Assembly: GCA_905214435.1 (NCBI GenBank)
Contig: CAJMMA010000001.1
Span: 1 to 64,000, forward strand
DNA length: 64,000 nucleotides
Source: an uncultured bacterium
GTDB taxonomy: Bacteria > Actinomycetota > Coriobacteriia > Coriobacteriales > Coriobacteriaceae
Reading direction: 5' to 3'
A program made the position numbers and the translations under genes. Shown here in pieces: positions 49,331 through 58,196 of the stretch; position 1 is the first letter of the stretch, and every line of letters begins with the position of its first letter. Under the pieces are notes generated by a model. That model worked only from the letters and a program-made list of their open reading frames with translations, did not search any database and had not been told where the DNA came from.

Positions 49331-50314
49331 ATGTCTCGGTATTGCGCCTCGTGCGGCAAGCTTCTTGCAGATAATGCCAAGTTCTGCACCTCGTGCGGTG
49401 CACCCGTTGAGCAAACAGCCGCGAGCGATAGCCAGCCCGCTTTTGAGCAGACCGGCTCCCTTGATACGCCGCAAGCCAAGGCGGACGACCCCCTCGCCTA
49501 TAGCCCCGACCCCGCCGCAAGGACCGAGGCCGTCGAGACCACGCAGCGCATACCCGTCGCGAGCGGCTCGCCCCAACAGCAGCCGGCTCCCGCATACGCG
49601 CCCGCTTCGCCACAGACCCCCGCTCCCAAAAAGAGCGGCACCGGGCCGCTTATCGCCGTTATCGTTGTGCTGGTGGCGATCATCATCGCCCTGGTCATCT
49701 TCTTTGCGATCAGACCGTTCGACAACGCCGCCACGCAGACGACTGCCGAGGTAGCTAAGCTGCACCATGACGTCGACGACGATGACCTAAAGCCTCTCGG
49801 CAATCCCAACAGCCTGTACGACGATGATGACGATGACGACGAGGATGGCGGCGAAGCAACGCTCTCCGAGCAGAACCTCTACCGTCGCCTGAGCGAATAC
49901 TACGACCTGCTCGAAGATCTCGACAGCCAGGTCCGTGGCTGCGCGCAGAACTTCAACGGCAACTATCTGGAAGAGGATCGAACCACCCGTCAAAATCTCG
50001 CCGACGTCGCCGAGCGCACGGAGGACACCATCGAGCAGTATTACGACATCGTCGAGGACCTGGACGTCCCGACGAGCTCCAAGAACTACAGCTCCTGGAA
50101 GGATATCATCGCCCTGTACGACGACCTGGATCACCGCATTGACGCAATCTGTGATGCCTGGGAAATCAGCCTGAAATACGCCAAGCCTGCGGACCACAAG
50201 AATGAGATCGTGGCGCCGCTGTCGCGCGACAACGTGGCGGGCACCAATGACAATAAGTACCGCCTAGACTTTGAGGAGCGCTATCCCGGCGCCAAGCCTG
50301 TCGAGGTGAACTAG
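49331..50314 (+). CDS. Zinc-ribbon membrane protein of unknown function
   Basis: Predicted 327-residue single-pass protein. An N-terminal zinc ribbon (YCASCGKLLADNAKFCTSCG) is followed by a Pro/Ala/Gln-rich linker, one membrane helix at about residues 105-128 and an extracellular acidic, helical domain starting with a run of aspartates (DDDDDDDED). The pattern is common among actinobacterial envelope proteins, but the role is not known. Start ATG at 49331 has AAAGGAG upstream. Confidence 0.75.
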   Translation: MSRYCASCGKLLADNAKFCTSCGAPVEQTAASDSQPAFEQTGSLDTPQAKADDPLAYSPDPAARTEAVETTQRIPVASGSPQQQPAPAYAPASPQTPAPKKSGTGPLIAVIVVLVAIIIALVIFFAIRPFDNAATQTTAEVAKLHHDVDDDDLKPLGNPNSLYDDDDDDDEDGGEATLSEQNLYRRLSEYYDLLEDLDSQVRGCAQNFNGNYLEEDRTTRQNLADVAERTEDTIEQYYDIVEDLDVPTSSKNYSSWKDIIALYDDLDHRIDAICDAWEISLKYAKPADHKNEIVAPLSRDNVAGTNDNKYRLDFEERYPGAKPVEVN

Positions 50315-50332
50315 CGCTTTGTCGTTCCCGAG

Positions 50333-50390
50333 CCGGCAGTTAGGGACGTTCCTAAACTACCGGCAGAAAAGGAACGTCCCTAACTGCCGG
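50333..50390. repeat. GGGAC-type palindrome, copy 3
   Basis: Perfect 20-bp inverted repeat CCGGCAGTTAGGGACGTTCC (50333-50352) with its complement at 50371-50390. The loop repeats CCGGCAG from the outer arm. The GGGACGTTC core matches the copy at 5705-5752. Confidence 0.8.
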
Positions 50391-50392
50391 TC

Positions 50393-50434
50393 AAAAAAAC
50401 GAGCGAGGATCGCGGGGTCCTCGCTCGTTTTTTT
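50393..50434. terminator. Bidirectional terminator
   Basis: ACGAGCGAGGA (50399-50409) pairs with TCCTCGCTCGT (50418-50428), with seven A before and seven T after; it serves the zinc-ribbon gene and topA. Confidence 0.9.
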
Positions 50435-50456
50435 GGGCAATGTTTCGACTGCGCCG

Positions 50457-53033
50457 TTACTTGTCGGCGGCTGCTTTCTTGGCAGTCGACTTCTTCGCGG
50501 TCGTCTTCTTGGCGGCAGTGGCTTTCTTAGCCGTCGTCTTCTTTGCCGCGCTCGCCTTGGTCGTAGTCTTGCGGCCGCGGGCGGGCTTCTTTTCCTTGGT
50601 CGGGCAGTCCATGTTGACGCAGATACGCCACGGACCGCGCGCCGTGTTGACCACCACGATGGGGGCGCCGCACTCGGGACAGGTCTCGCCCGTCGCCTCG
50701 AGCTTGCCACGCGCCGGCAGCGGATAGCTCACGCCGCAGTCATCGTAGTTGGTGCAGCGGATAAAGCGCTTGCCGCTCTTCTCGCTCTTGTGCGCGATCA
50801 GGTCGCCATGGCGTCCGGCCTCGGCACACACCTTGCACTCGCCCACTTTAAGGTCGGGCTCGTAGTTGGTGGGGCACGTCGGGTTCACGCAGATCTCGAA
50901 AGCCTTCTGGCGGAACGGCTGACACTTGATGCGCGGCGCACCGCATTCGGGGCACACGGCGGCCTCGCCCTCGAGCGGGCTCACCTTGACGCCGCTCGGC
51001 ACCGGATAGGTCACGTCGCAGTCGGGCCAGCCCATGCAGCCAATGAAGCTGCCACGGGTCTTGGCGCTCGTCTTCATAACCAGGTCCTTGCCGCACTTGG
51101 GGCAAGCGCCCACGCGCGCATCGGCCGTGACGGCGTCGCTGATGGCGTCGCCCAGTTCCTGCGTATGTTTGAGCAGCTCGTCGAGCACGCCGGCCAGCAG
51201 CGCGCGCGAGTGCGTCACGACATGTTCTTCGGTGTCCTCGCCGCGCTCCACGCGGGTCATGTCGCCGTCGAGCTCGCTGGTCATATCGGGGCTCGTGATG
51301 CGCGGGGCAAACTGCGACAGTGCATCGATAATGGCGATGCCCAGCTGGCTCGGCTCCACGGGATCATTTTTGAGATAGCGCACGGCATACAGGCGCTCGA
51401 TGATGCTCGCGCGCGTGGACTTGGTGCCCAGGCCGCGCTTTTCCATCTCCTGCACGAGCTTGCCCTGGCTGTAGCGCGCGGGCGGCTCGGTCTGCTTGGC
51501 CTCGAGTTTAATGTCGAAAACGTCGACCGTATCGCCCTGCTCCAGCGGCGGCATCTGCTCGTCGCGCTTAAGTCCATACGGATACGCCTCGCGGAAGCCC
51601 GGGGTCACGAGCACGTCGCCCGAAGCCACGAACGGCTCGCCGTTGACGTCGAGCTCGAGCTTGGTGTTCTCGATGGTCGCGGGCCCCATGAGCGTTGCCA
51701 GGAAGCGGCGGGCGATGAGGTCGTAGAGCTTGCGCTGGCCGCCATCGAGCGTGGACGGATCGCCTTCGCCCGTGGGGTAGATGGGCGGGTGGTCGGTGGT
51801 CTCGACTTTGCCGCGCGTGGGCTTCATGGGGCCGGCGAGTACCTTTTTGCACACGGGCGCCAGCGCCGGGTTGATCTTTGCCAGGTCGCTCACCACGGCG
51901 CCCAGATCGAGCGTCGCAGGGTACACGGTGTTGTCGACACGCGGATAGCTGATGAGGCCCGCCATGTAGAGGGACTCGGCGATGCGCATGGTACGTGCAG
52001 GTGAGATGCCCTCGGCCGCGGCGGCAGCCTGCAGCGAGGTCGTCGCAAACGGCGTGGGCGGCTGCTGCTTGCGGGAGCGCTTGGTCACCGCGGCGACGGT
52101 TGCCGTCGTAGCGCCGTCGACGTGGCCGTACGCCGTCTCGGCAGCATCTTTGTCGGTAAAACGTGTCGTCTTGTGCGCAATCTTAAAGCGGTCATCCTCG
52201 GCAGCACCCTGAGCGGCACCCATGCCGCGAATCTGCCAATAGTCCTCGGGCACAAACGCCATGCGTTCGCGTTCGCGCTCGACCACCAGAGCGAGCGTCG
52301 GCGTCTGCACGCGGCCGGCGGAGCGCACGTTGCCAAAGCCGCCAAACTTGGCGAGCGTCAGGTAGCGCGTGAGCACCGCGCCCCAAATGAGATCGATGTG
52401 CTGGCGGCTCTCGCCGGCGTCGGCCAGATTCTGGTCGAGCGAGACAAGATTATCGAAGGCCTGCGTAATCTCGGCCTTGGTAAACGAAGAATACTGGGCG
52501 CGGGCGACCGGCAAGTCAGGCGCAACCTCGCGCACTTTGTTGAGGGCGTCCGAACCGATCAGTTCGCCCTCGCGGTCGAAGTCCGTGGCGATAATGACGC
52601 TGTCGGACTTCTTGGCAAGGTTCTTGAGCGAGCGGATGAGCTCCTTCTCGGCCGGCAGCTTAATGACGGGCGCCCAGGTGAGGTAAGGCAGGCTCTCGAG
52701 CTTCCAGCCCTTGATGGAGATACCATCGGCAAGAAACGGCTTGCGCTTGGTGTCGTAGGGCGGACGTGCCAGGCCATCGGGCATATCGGCCGGCAGCATC
52801 TCGCCGTCCTCGGTGACCGAATACCAGCCCAGCTTTTTATCGAACAGCACGCTGTCGCAAAAATCGGGCGCAAGGATGTGACCGGCAAGGCCGATGGTCA
52901 CGCACTCCTCGCCCTTCCACTCAAAACGGTAGATGGCGGTGTTGTACACCTTGTCCTTTTTGGGTTTGCCCGTGGACAGACGCTCGGCAATCTGACGCGC
53001 GGCGTCGTTTTTCTCTGCGATGATGAGCTTCAA
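50457..53033 (-). CDS. topA: Type IA DNA topoisomerase, archaeal-like, with H1-like tail
   Basis: Predicted 858-residue topoisomerase that relaxes negative supercoils. The Toprim domain opens with MKLIIAEKNDAARQIAERL and has the acidic triad region ATDFDREGELIG; the catalytic tyrosine is in AGLISYPRVDN. Opening and spacing resemble archaeal topoisomerase I more than the usual bacterial TopA. At least four C-terminal zinc ribbons follow (CPKCGKDLV, CPECGAPRIKC, CKVCAEAG, CPECGAPIVV), then a 50-residue Lys/Ala/Thr tail of KKTTAKK repeats. Similar basic tails bind DNA in other actinobacterial TopA proteins. Confidence 0.9.
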   Translation of the reverse strand: MKLIIAEKNDAARQIAERLSTGKPKKDKVYNTAIYRFEWKGEECVTIGLAGHILAPDFCDSVLFDKKLGWYSVTEDGEMLPADMPDGLARPPYDTKRKPFLADGISIKGWKLESLPYLTWAPVIKLPAEKELIRSLKNLAKKSDSVIIATDFDREGELIGSDALNKVREVAPDLPVARAQYSSFTKAEITQAFDNLVSLDQNLADAGESRQHIDLIWGAVLTRYLTLAKFGGFGNVRSAGRVQTPTLALVVERERERMAFVPEDYWQIRGMGAAQGAAEDDRFKIAHKTTRFTDKDAAETAYGHVDGATTATVAAVTKRSRKQQPPTPFATTSLQAAAAAEGISPARTMRIAESLYMAGLISYPRVDNTVYPATLDLGAVVSDLAKINPALAPVCKKVLAGPMKPTRGKVETTDHPPIYPTGEGDPSTLDGGQRKLYDLIARRFLATLMGPATIENTKLELDVNGEPFVASGDVLVTPGFREAYPYGLKRDEQMPPLEQGDTVDVFDIKLEAKQTEPPARYSQGKLVQEMEKRGLGTKSTRASIIERLYAVRYLKNDPVEPSQLGIAIIDALSQFAPRITSPDMTSELDGDMTRVERGEDTEEHVVTHSRALLAGVLDELLKHTQELGDAISDAVTADARVGACPKCGKDLVMKTSAKTRGSFIGCMGWPDCDVTYPVPSGVKVSPLEGEAAVCPECGAPRIKCQPFRQKAFEICVNPTCPTNYEPDLKVGECKVCAEAGRHGDLIAHKSEKSGKRFIRCTNYDDCGVSYPLPARGKLEATGETCPECGAPIVVVNTARGPWRICVNMDCPTKEKKPARGRKTTTKASAAKKTTAKKATAAKKTTAKKSTAKKAAADK

Positions 53034-53087
53034 AAGAGGCTCCTATCTCGTGTCTCTGCGGCTACGCCCGCCCGTATGGCGGCCGAC

Positions 53088-53771
53088 TTACGCCCTTGCT
53101 TGCTCAATCTGCCCGATGAGCCAATCGCACCAGGCATCCATGCCCTCGCCCTTGCGCGCGCTCACGGCAAACCGCGGTGCCTGCGGATTGAGGTCATCGA
53201 GTGTCTTAGTATACCTATCCATGTCAAAATCGAAAGCCGGAGCCACGTCGACCTTGTTGAGCAGCTGCGCGCCGGCGTGTTGGAAGATGCCCGGGTACTT
53301 GATGGGCTTGTCGTCGCCCTCGGGCACCGAGAGAATCATGATGGACAGGTTCTCGCCCAGGTCAAAGTCGACCGGGCAGACCAGGTTGCCCACGTTTTCG
53401 ATAAAGATGACGTCGATGTTCTCCAGACCGACGGCCTGGTCGAAGGCATCGACGGCCTCCATGATCATGTTGCCCTCGAGGTGGCACAGGCCGCCCGTGT
53501 TGATCTGAATGGCGGGCATGCCGGCTTCCTTCATGGTGATGGCGTCGACGTCCGAGGCGATATCGCCCTCGATGACAGCACAGCGCAGGCCGGCTTTGTC
53601 ACGCAGGCGCTCGTTGGTGCCCAGAATCGTGGTGGTCTTGCCCGAGCCGGGGCTCGACAGCACATTGATCACGTAGGTGTTTGTCTCATTAAATCGCTGA
53701 CGCAGCTGATCTGCCAGGCGCTCGTTGCGCGACAGAATCGGCGATGCAATATCAATCGTTTTCTCGGCCAT
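53088..53771 (-). CDS. hypB: Hydrogenase nickel-incorporation GTPase HypB
   Basis: Predicted 227-residue GTPase that helps insert nickel into [NiFe]-hydrogenases, and sometimes urease. The G1 loop is VLSSPGSGKTTTIL, the metal-site cysteine and histidine are in NTGGLCHLEGNM, and NKVD marks the nucleotide base-specific loop. The extra N-terminal cysteine or histidine-rich nickel store of some HypB proteins is absent. It lies 55 bp after hypA in the same direction. No hydrogenase genes are in the window. Confidence 0.93.
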   Translation of the reverse strand: MAEKTIDIASPILSRNERLADQLRQRFNETNTYVINVLSSPGSGKTTTILGTNERLRDKAGLRCAVIEGDIASDVDAITMKEAGMPAIQINTGGLCHLEGNMIMEAVDAFDQAVGLENIDVIFIENVGNLVCPVDFDLGENLSIMILSVPEGDDKPIKYPGIFQHAGAQLLNKVDVAPAFDFDMDRYTKTLDDLNPQAPRFAVSARKGEGMDAWCDWLIGQIEQARA

Positions 53772-53826
53772 ACTTAGCGCTCCTTACTTTGGCCCCTTTA
53801 TACCCCATCACCAGATGGCTAGCGGG

Positions 53827-54183
53827 CTAATCGTCGGGGGTTTCGATTTCGATACTTGCGATATCGAGCTCGCGGCCGTGCAGTAGGCGCACGTTGGCAC
53901 CACCACACTGAGGACAGCGACAGTGGAAGCGATCGTGGTCGAAAACCTCGCCGCAGTCTAGACACTCGCTTTGTGGATGGACCTCCTCCACTGCAAGCTC
54001 GCAGCCGCGCGTGAGCGGGTCCTCGTCGCGAAACGTCTCCCACGCAAAGTCGAGCGCCTCGCGCACAACTTCGGTCATATCCCCGATACGCAGCGTTACC
54101 AAAACGGCGCGCGAGGCCCCCGCCCCACGCGCCGCGCGAATCACTGTATCGAGTATGCCGTTGACAATGCCAACCTCGTGCAT
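53827..54183 (-). CDS. hypA: Hydrogenase maturation nickel metallochaperone HypA
   Basis: Predicted 118-residue metallochaperone. The nickel site is the N-terminal MHEVGIV (His2-Glu3), and the structural zinc site is C-LDC-GEV with CRCPQCGG. It hands nickel to HypB/hydrogenase. It starts 6 bp after tatC ends, placing nickel maturation next to the twin-arginine export genes, which carry folded cofactor enzymes such as hydrogenases. Confidence 0.93.
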   Translation of the reverse strand: MHEVGIVNGILDTVIRAARGAGASRAVLVTLRIGDMTEVVREALDFAWETFRDEDPLTRGCELAVEEVHPQSECLDCGEVFDHDRFHCRCPQCGGANVRLLHGRELDIASIEIETPDD

Positions 54184-54189
54184 ACCGAT

Positions 54190-54981
54190 TTACTCCTCGT
54201 CGTCCTCGTCGTCCGAGAACAGGTCCAGACGGCTCACGAACAGGCCCTCCTTGCCCTCGCGCGCGGTAATGACCACGCGAGCGATGGCGAGCGAAATCTC
54301 GTAGAGCGAGAGCAGGGCGCCATACATGAGACCCAGCGTAACGGGCGAGCCGTCGGGCGTAATCACAGCCGAGCCCACGAGCAGGCCAACGTATACGTAA
54401 CGCCAGGCGCTGCGGAAGGCCGCATAGGACACGATGTGGAAAACGGACAGGTAGAAGATGATGAGCGGCAGCTCAAACGCCACACCAAAGCCGATCATAA
54501 AGAGCAGCTCCATGTTGACGTAGTTCTCCAGATCGGGCAACGCCGTAGCGACAGCCGAGGTCTCGCCGATGAGCCACTCAAAGCCCGCCGGGATGATGAT
54601 GAAGTAGCAGAAGATGGCACCCAGGAAGAACAGCACCGTCGAGGCGAGCACCGTAGGCACAACCCACTTGCGCTCGTTGGGGCGCAGTGCCGGCAGGAAA
54701 AATGCCAGAATCTGCCAGATGATCATGGGCGTGCACATGACCACGGCCATCTTGATGGCAAGCGAGAAGCGCAGGCCAAAGCCGCCGAGCGTGGTGGTGA
54801 TGTAAAACTTACCGTCCGGCACAAAGGAGCGGATGGGGTCCTCAAGAATATCGAGCACCACGGGCGTGGCAAAGTACAGCACGATGGCGGCGGCAAACAC
54901 CGAAACGACCACGATGGTCAGGCGGCGACGGAGCTCTCCCAGGTGATCGAAGAGCGGCATGCGCGCAGGTCCGATCGGCAT
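54190..54981 (-). CDS. tatC: Sec-independent protein translocase TatC
   Basis: Predicted 263-residue six-helix membrane protein that recognises twin-arginine signal peptides. Conserved parts are the N-terminal FDHLGELRRRLTIVVV, the loop around PTVLASTVLFFLGAIF with FEWLIGE, and GFGVAFELPLIIFYL (the phenylalanine-glutamate site). The C-terminus is acidic. Its ATG overlaps the tatA stop as TAATG. Confidence 0.94.
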   Translation of the reverse strand: MPIGPARMPLFDHLGELRRRLTIVVVSVFAAAIVLYFATPVVLDILEDPIRSFVPDGKFYITTTLGGFGLRFSLAIKMAVVMCTPMIIWQILAFFLPALRPNERKWVVPTVLASTVLFFLGAIFCYFIIIPAGFEWLIGETSAVATALPDLENYVNMELLFMIGFGVAFELPLIIFYLSVFHIVSYAAFRSAWRYVYVGLLVGSAVITPDGSPVTLGLMYGALLSLYEISLAIARVVITAREGKEGLFVSRLDLFSDDEDDEE

Positions 54982-55580
54982 TACTCATCGCCTCCCTTCG
55001 GGGCGTCGGCGGCGGCTTCGGCAGCGGCGTCGTCCTCGGCCTCGAGCTCACGAGCGAGCTGGTCGACGACGGCCTTGCGCTTGCGGGGACGACGGGCGTA
55101 CAGGTCAGCCGTCGTGGGCTCCGCCGGCTCGGGCTCGGGCTCTGCAGCAGGCTCGGGCTCGACGGCAGGCTCGGCGGCAGCGGCAGGCTCGGCCTCGGCA
55201 CCCTCGGCCTCGGACTCCTCAGCAGCACCCTCGCCCTCGGCGGCAGCCTCGCTTGCGGCCTTCTCGGCAGCAAGACGGGCGCGACGCTCGGCAAAGGTCT
55301 CCTTCTTGGCGGGCGCTGCCGTCTCGGCGGCATCCTCGTCCGCATCGGAATCGTCGTCGGTCGCAGCAGCCTTCTTGGGCTTGACCGGGGCCGACGCGGC
55401 CTCGCTTACCGGATCGATGATCTCGGATTGAACAACGGCCGTCATCTTTTCCTGCGTCTCGCGGAACTGACGGATGGCACGGCCGATCGTGCGGCCCATC
55501 TGCGGGAGCTTATCCGGGCCAAACAGCAAAAAGCCGAAGACCACGATGATCGCGAGCTCACCCTCTCCAATACCAAACAC
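54981..55580 (-). CDS. tatA: Twin-arginine translocase TatA/TatB
   Basis: Predicted 199-residue protein with a short N-terminal membrane helix (GIGEGELAIIVVFGFLLFGP), the FGPDKLPQMGR hinge and an amphipathic helix, as in TatA/TatB. The remaining 120 residues are a Glu/Ala/Pro-rich low-complexity tail, longer than usual. The start is a GTG at 55580 with GGAGG upstream; the longer frame lacks support. Only one TatA-type gene is present, so a minimal TatAC system is likely. Confidence 0.9.
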   Translation of the reverse strand: MFGIGEGELAIIVVFGFLLFGPDKLPQMGRTIGRAIRQFRETQEKMTAVVQSEIIDPVSEAASAPVKPKKAAATDDDSDADEDAAETAAPAKKETFAERRARLAAEKAASEAAAEGEGAAEESEAEGAEAEPAAAAEPAVEPEPAAEPEPEPAEPTTADLYARRPRKRKAVVDQLARELEAEDDAAAEAAADAPKGGDE

Positions 55581-55733
55581 ACATACCTCCAAGGCTCGAT
55601 GTGATTCGAGCCCGCACCGCGCCATTCGGCCGGAACTCGTCTATTCATTCGGTCAAGTATAGCGCCCGGACGCCAAAACGTCCGAGCGCATCACAAACAT
55701 ATGCCAAACGGCACGCCCCTTTTGGGGCAGGGA

Positions 55734-56048
55734 TTATGCCGCCGTGATCGAAATCTCCTGGTCGACGCCCAGCAGCTGGACCACGCGCATCACCGGGGGC
55801 TGCACGTTGACGCAGCTAAAACGCTTGCCGTGATCGGCTGCGTGGTGCGCGGCGCCCACGAGCACGCCAATGCCCGTCGAGTCGATATAGCTCACCTGGG
55901 CAAAATCGAGCTCAACGGCCTCGGTGGGCTGCTCGAGCGCCAGGTCGATGGCGTTACGCAGGCTGTCGGCGTTAGAGATGTCGATTTCGCCGGTCACCTT
56001 AATGGTGTAGAGCTCCGGCGTGGGGTTGGTGGAAATACCCAAATCCAT
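55734..56048 (-). CDS. STAS-domain anti-sigma-factor antagonist
   Basis: Predicted 104-residue single STAS domain like SpoIIAA/RsbV. It contains TIKVTGEIDISNADSLRNA and the phosphorylation-site region VSYIDSTGIGVLVGAAH, with the serine that a partner kinase would modify. It should titrate an anti-sigma factor, but no such kinase or sigma gene lies beside it. Start ATG at 56048 has AAAGGAG upstream. Confidence 0.9.
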   Translation of the reverse strand: MDLGISTNPTPELYTIKVTGEIDISNADSLRNAIDLALEQPTEAVELDFAQVSYIDSTGIGVLVGAAHHAADHGKRFSCVNVQPPVMRVVQLLGVDQEISITAA

Positions 56049-56115
56049 GTATACGCTCCTTTGCGTATCGATAGTGCGGAAAGTACGGGGCGCGGGCTTG
56101 CGGGACGCTTGCGCG

Positions 56116-57420
56116 TTAGGCGCGCTCGGCACGCGCGATCTCGGCAGCGACAAGCTTAACGGCCAGCACCAGTACGTCGAGCGCGGCCTCCAGATCTTCG
56201 ACCGTGGGATAGCTCGGCGCGATGCGGATGTTGGTGTCGCGCGGGTCCTTGCCATAGGGCCAGGTGGCACCGGCCGGCGTGAGCTTAACACCCAGCTCGG
56301 CGCAGAGCGCCGCAACCTTCTGGGCCGAGCCCTCGGGGCCATCGAAACTCACAAAGTAGCCGCCGCGAGGATGCGTCCAGGTAGCGCAGCCCGTCTCGCC
56401 CAGACCCTCGGTGAGTTTGCGCTCAACGGCCTCAAAGCGCGGGCGCAAAAACTCCGCATGCTTCTTCATGTGCTCCTTGACCGCCTCGATGGTTGGAAGG
56501 AAGCGAACGTGGCGCAGCTGGTTGAGCTTGTCGGCGCTGATCAGACCGGCCTTGAGGCGCTTGGAGAACTCCGCGATGACCGCGGGGCTCGCGCCGATAA
56601 AACCGATGCCGGCGCCCGGGAAGGTGATCTTGGACGTCGAGGCAAATGCCACCACGCGGTCCTCGGTGCCTGCCGCACGCGCGAGGTCGAAGATATTGGC
56701 GAGCTCGTCGGTCTCGTCGTACAGGTCGTGCACGCAGTAGGCGTTGTCCCAGAAGATGCGGAAATCGGGCGCGGCCGTGGGCATCTCGACCAGGCGGCGC
56801 ACGGTGTCCTCGCTAAAGGTGATGCCCGTGGGGTTAGAATACTTGGGCACACACCAGATACCCTTGATGGAGTCGTCGGCGGCAACCAGGCGCTCAACCT
56901 CGGCCATGTCGGGGCCGTTGTCGGTCATCGCGACGGGGACGTTCTCGATGCCCAAGTCGGCGGTGATGCCAAAGTGGCGATCGTAGCCGGGAACGGGGCA
57001 CAGGAACTTGACCTTCTTGCCGTCGTGCGCGGCCTCGTAGGCGTCCCAGGGCTCGCTGCCGCACGAGCCGCAGCGCCAGAACATGCCGGCGATGTCATGC
57101 TCGATCAAAAGGCTCGACGAACCCAGCACGAGCGTCTGCTCGGCGGGGCAGCCCAGGAACTCCCCTGCCAACTTGCGTGCCGAAGGAATACCCTCGAAGC
57201 AGCCGTAGTTGGAGCAGTCGACGCTGCCGTCGTGCAGATCGGCATCGGCGTTGAGGATATCGAGCATGGGGCGCGAGATGTCCACCTGGGAGGGCGACGG
57301 CTTGCCGCGGGCCATATCGAGCGCCAGACCCTTGGCCTTGACCTCGGCGACCTCGGCCTTGAGCGCCTCGATGGCGGCATCGAGTTCGGTGGTTTCCATC
57401 TTCTGGTAGATCGTCTGCAT
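56116..57420 (-). CDS. PLP-dependent aminotransferase, aspartate aminotransferase-like
   Basis: Predicted 434-residue fold-type I aminotransferase of the atypical aspartate aminotransferase subgroup. The PLP lysine is in ASTSKITFPGAGIGF; other markers are CVPKYSNPTGITFS, FRIFWDNAYCVHDLY and the substrate arginine in TNIRIAPSYP. The N-terminus has a long helix (ELDAAIEALKAEVAEVKAKG). It stands alone, so pathway context is lacking; aspartate or a related amino acid is the likely substrate. Confidence 0.88.
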   Translation of the reverse strand: MQTIYQKMETTELDAAIEALKAEVAEVKAKGLALDMARGKPSPSQVDISRPMLDILNADADLHDGSVDCSNYGCFEGIPSARKLAGEFLGCPAEQTLVLGSSSLLIEHDIAGMFWRCGSCGSEPWDAYEAAHDGKKVKFLCPVPGYDRHFGITADLGIENVPVAMTDNGPDMAEVERLVAADDSIKGIWCVPKYSNPTGITFSEDTVRRLVEMPTAAPDFRIFWDNAYCVHDLYDETDELANIFDLARAAGTEDRVVAFASTSKITFPGAGIGFIGASPAVIAEFSKRLKAGLISADKLNQLRHVRFLPTIEAVKEHMKKHAEFLRPRFEAVERKLTEGLGETGCATWTHPRGGYFVSFDGPEGSAQKVAALCAELGVKLTPAGATWPYGKDPRDTNIRIAPSYPTVEDLEAALDVLVLAVKLVAAEIARAERA

Positions 57421-57568
57421 GGGTGCGACCTTTCGCGAAGCGGGACGTTGCAGTTCGTCTAAGTATAGACCGCCACCGCCGCAACGTTATGAAGCCGTGA
57501 TAGATTAAGTCCATCGCAATAAATTACGATCGCCGCGCATGCCGGCGTGGGGCGCCCAAGGAGGCACT

Positions 57569-57823
57569 ATGGAGTACGGATTGTTCCAGGCCGAGGAATT
57601 CGGTGACCTGCAGCGCCTGGTCGACGGACTGTTTTACGACCGCCACGCCATCGACCGGCTTGACCTAATCGTGCAGGCCGAGATCTTGGACCTGGCACCC
57701 GATCTCATGGAAATCGTCAACCTGCTACCGCCCGGCTATTACGACCGCCAGTCGCTGTGTGACCAGCTTAACTCGGCCCTAGCCGCCCACGGCTGGGGCG
57801 CCGTCTACGGAACGGTGGAATAA
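57569..57823 (+). CDS. Conserved small protein of unknown function
   Basis: Predicted 84-residue acidic protein, MEYGLFQAEEFGDLQRLVDG at the start, helical, without membrane segments or known motifs. A perfect AAGGAGG lies 8 bp before the ATG at 57569, which argues for a real gene. A + strand terminator stands about 250 bp downstream. Confidence 0.7.
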   Translation: MEYGLFQAEEFGDLQRLVDGLFYDRHAIDRLDLIVQAEILDLAPDLMEIVNLLPPGYYDRQSLCDQLNSALAAHGWGAVYGTVE

Positions 57824-57883
57824 GCCTCGAGGCCGGCGATTTGGCCCGCTTCCCGACCTTGGCGAGGCTTGTTTTAGGGCTTG

Positions 57884-58111
57884 TGGCCAAAAAAGGGCAA
57901 ATATGAGTACTGTTACCTTTTTAGTAGCAGCGATTCTTGGTCGAAATCGGCAAAACTCGACTTGAAACTTCCTAATCACCGTCAGCTAGCGCCAAATTGG
58001 AAGTCGATGGTCACTCATTAACGTACAGTTCTTATAACTTTGTTCATTATTTTCCGCACCTAAAATGATACGCCGTTTGTGACAGTACTCACAAACGGCG
58101 TTTTTTGACCA
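57884..58111. repeat. 228-bp element with 33-bp ends, copy 2
   Basis: Left end 57884-57916 matches the left end at 43308-43340 at 31 of 33 positions. The right end 58079-58111 keeps GTGACAGTACTCA and TTTTTTG but has a different middle. Inside, TTAGTAGCAG and TTTGTTCATTAT echo the first copy. The altered right end now forms part of a strong terminator hairpin. Confidence 0.75.
58070..58106 (+). terminator. Terminator formed at the right end of the repeat element
   Basis: ACGCCGTTTGTGA and TCACAAACGGCGT pair perfectly around CAGTAC, followed by TTTTTT. It would end transcripts coming from the small gene at 57569. Confidence 0.85.
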
Positions 58112-58196
58112 CTGGCGTGTCTGGCAGGCGGCAAGCACCGCCCGAATCCGCATTTTGAACGCGCCCGAATCGGTTCTGGAGCCGGTTTTCGCGCTC

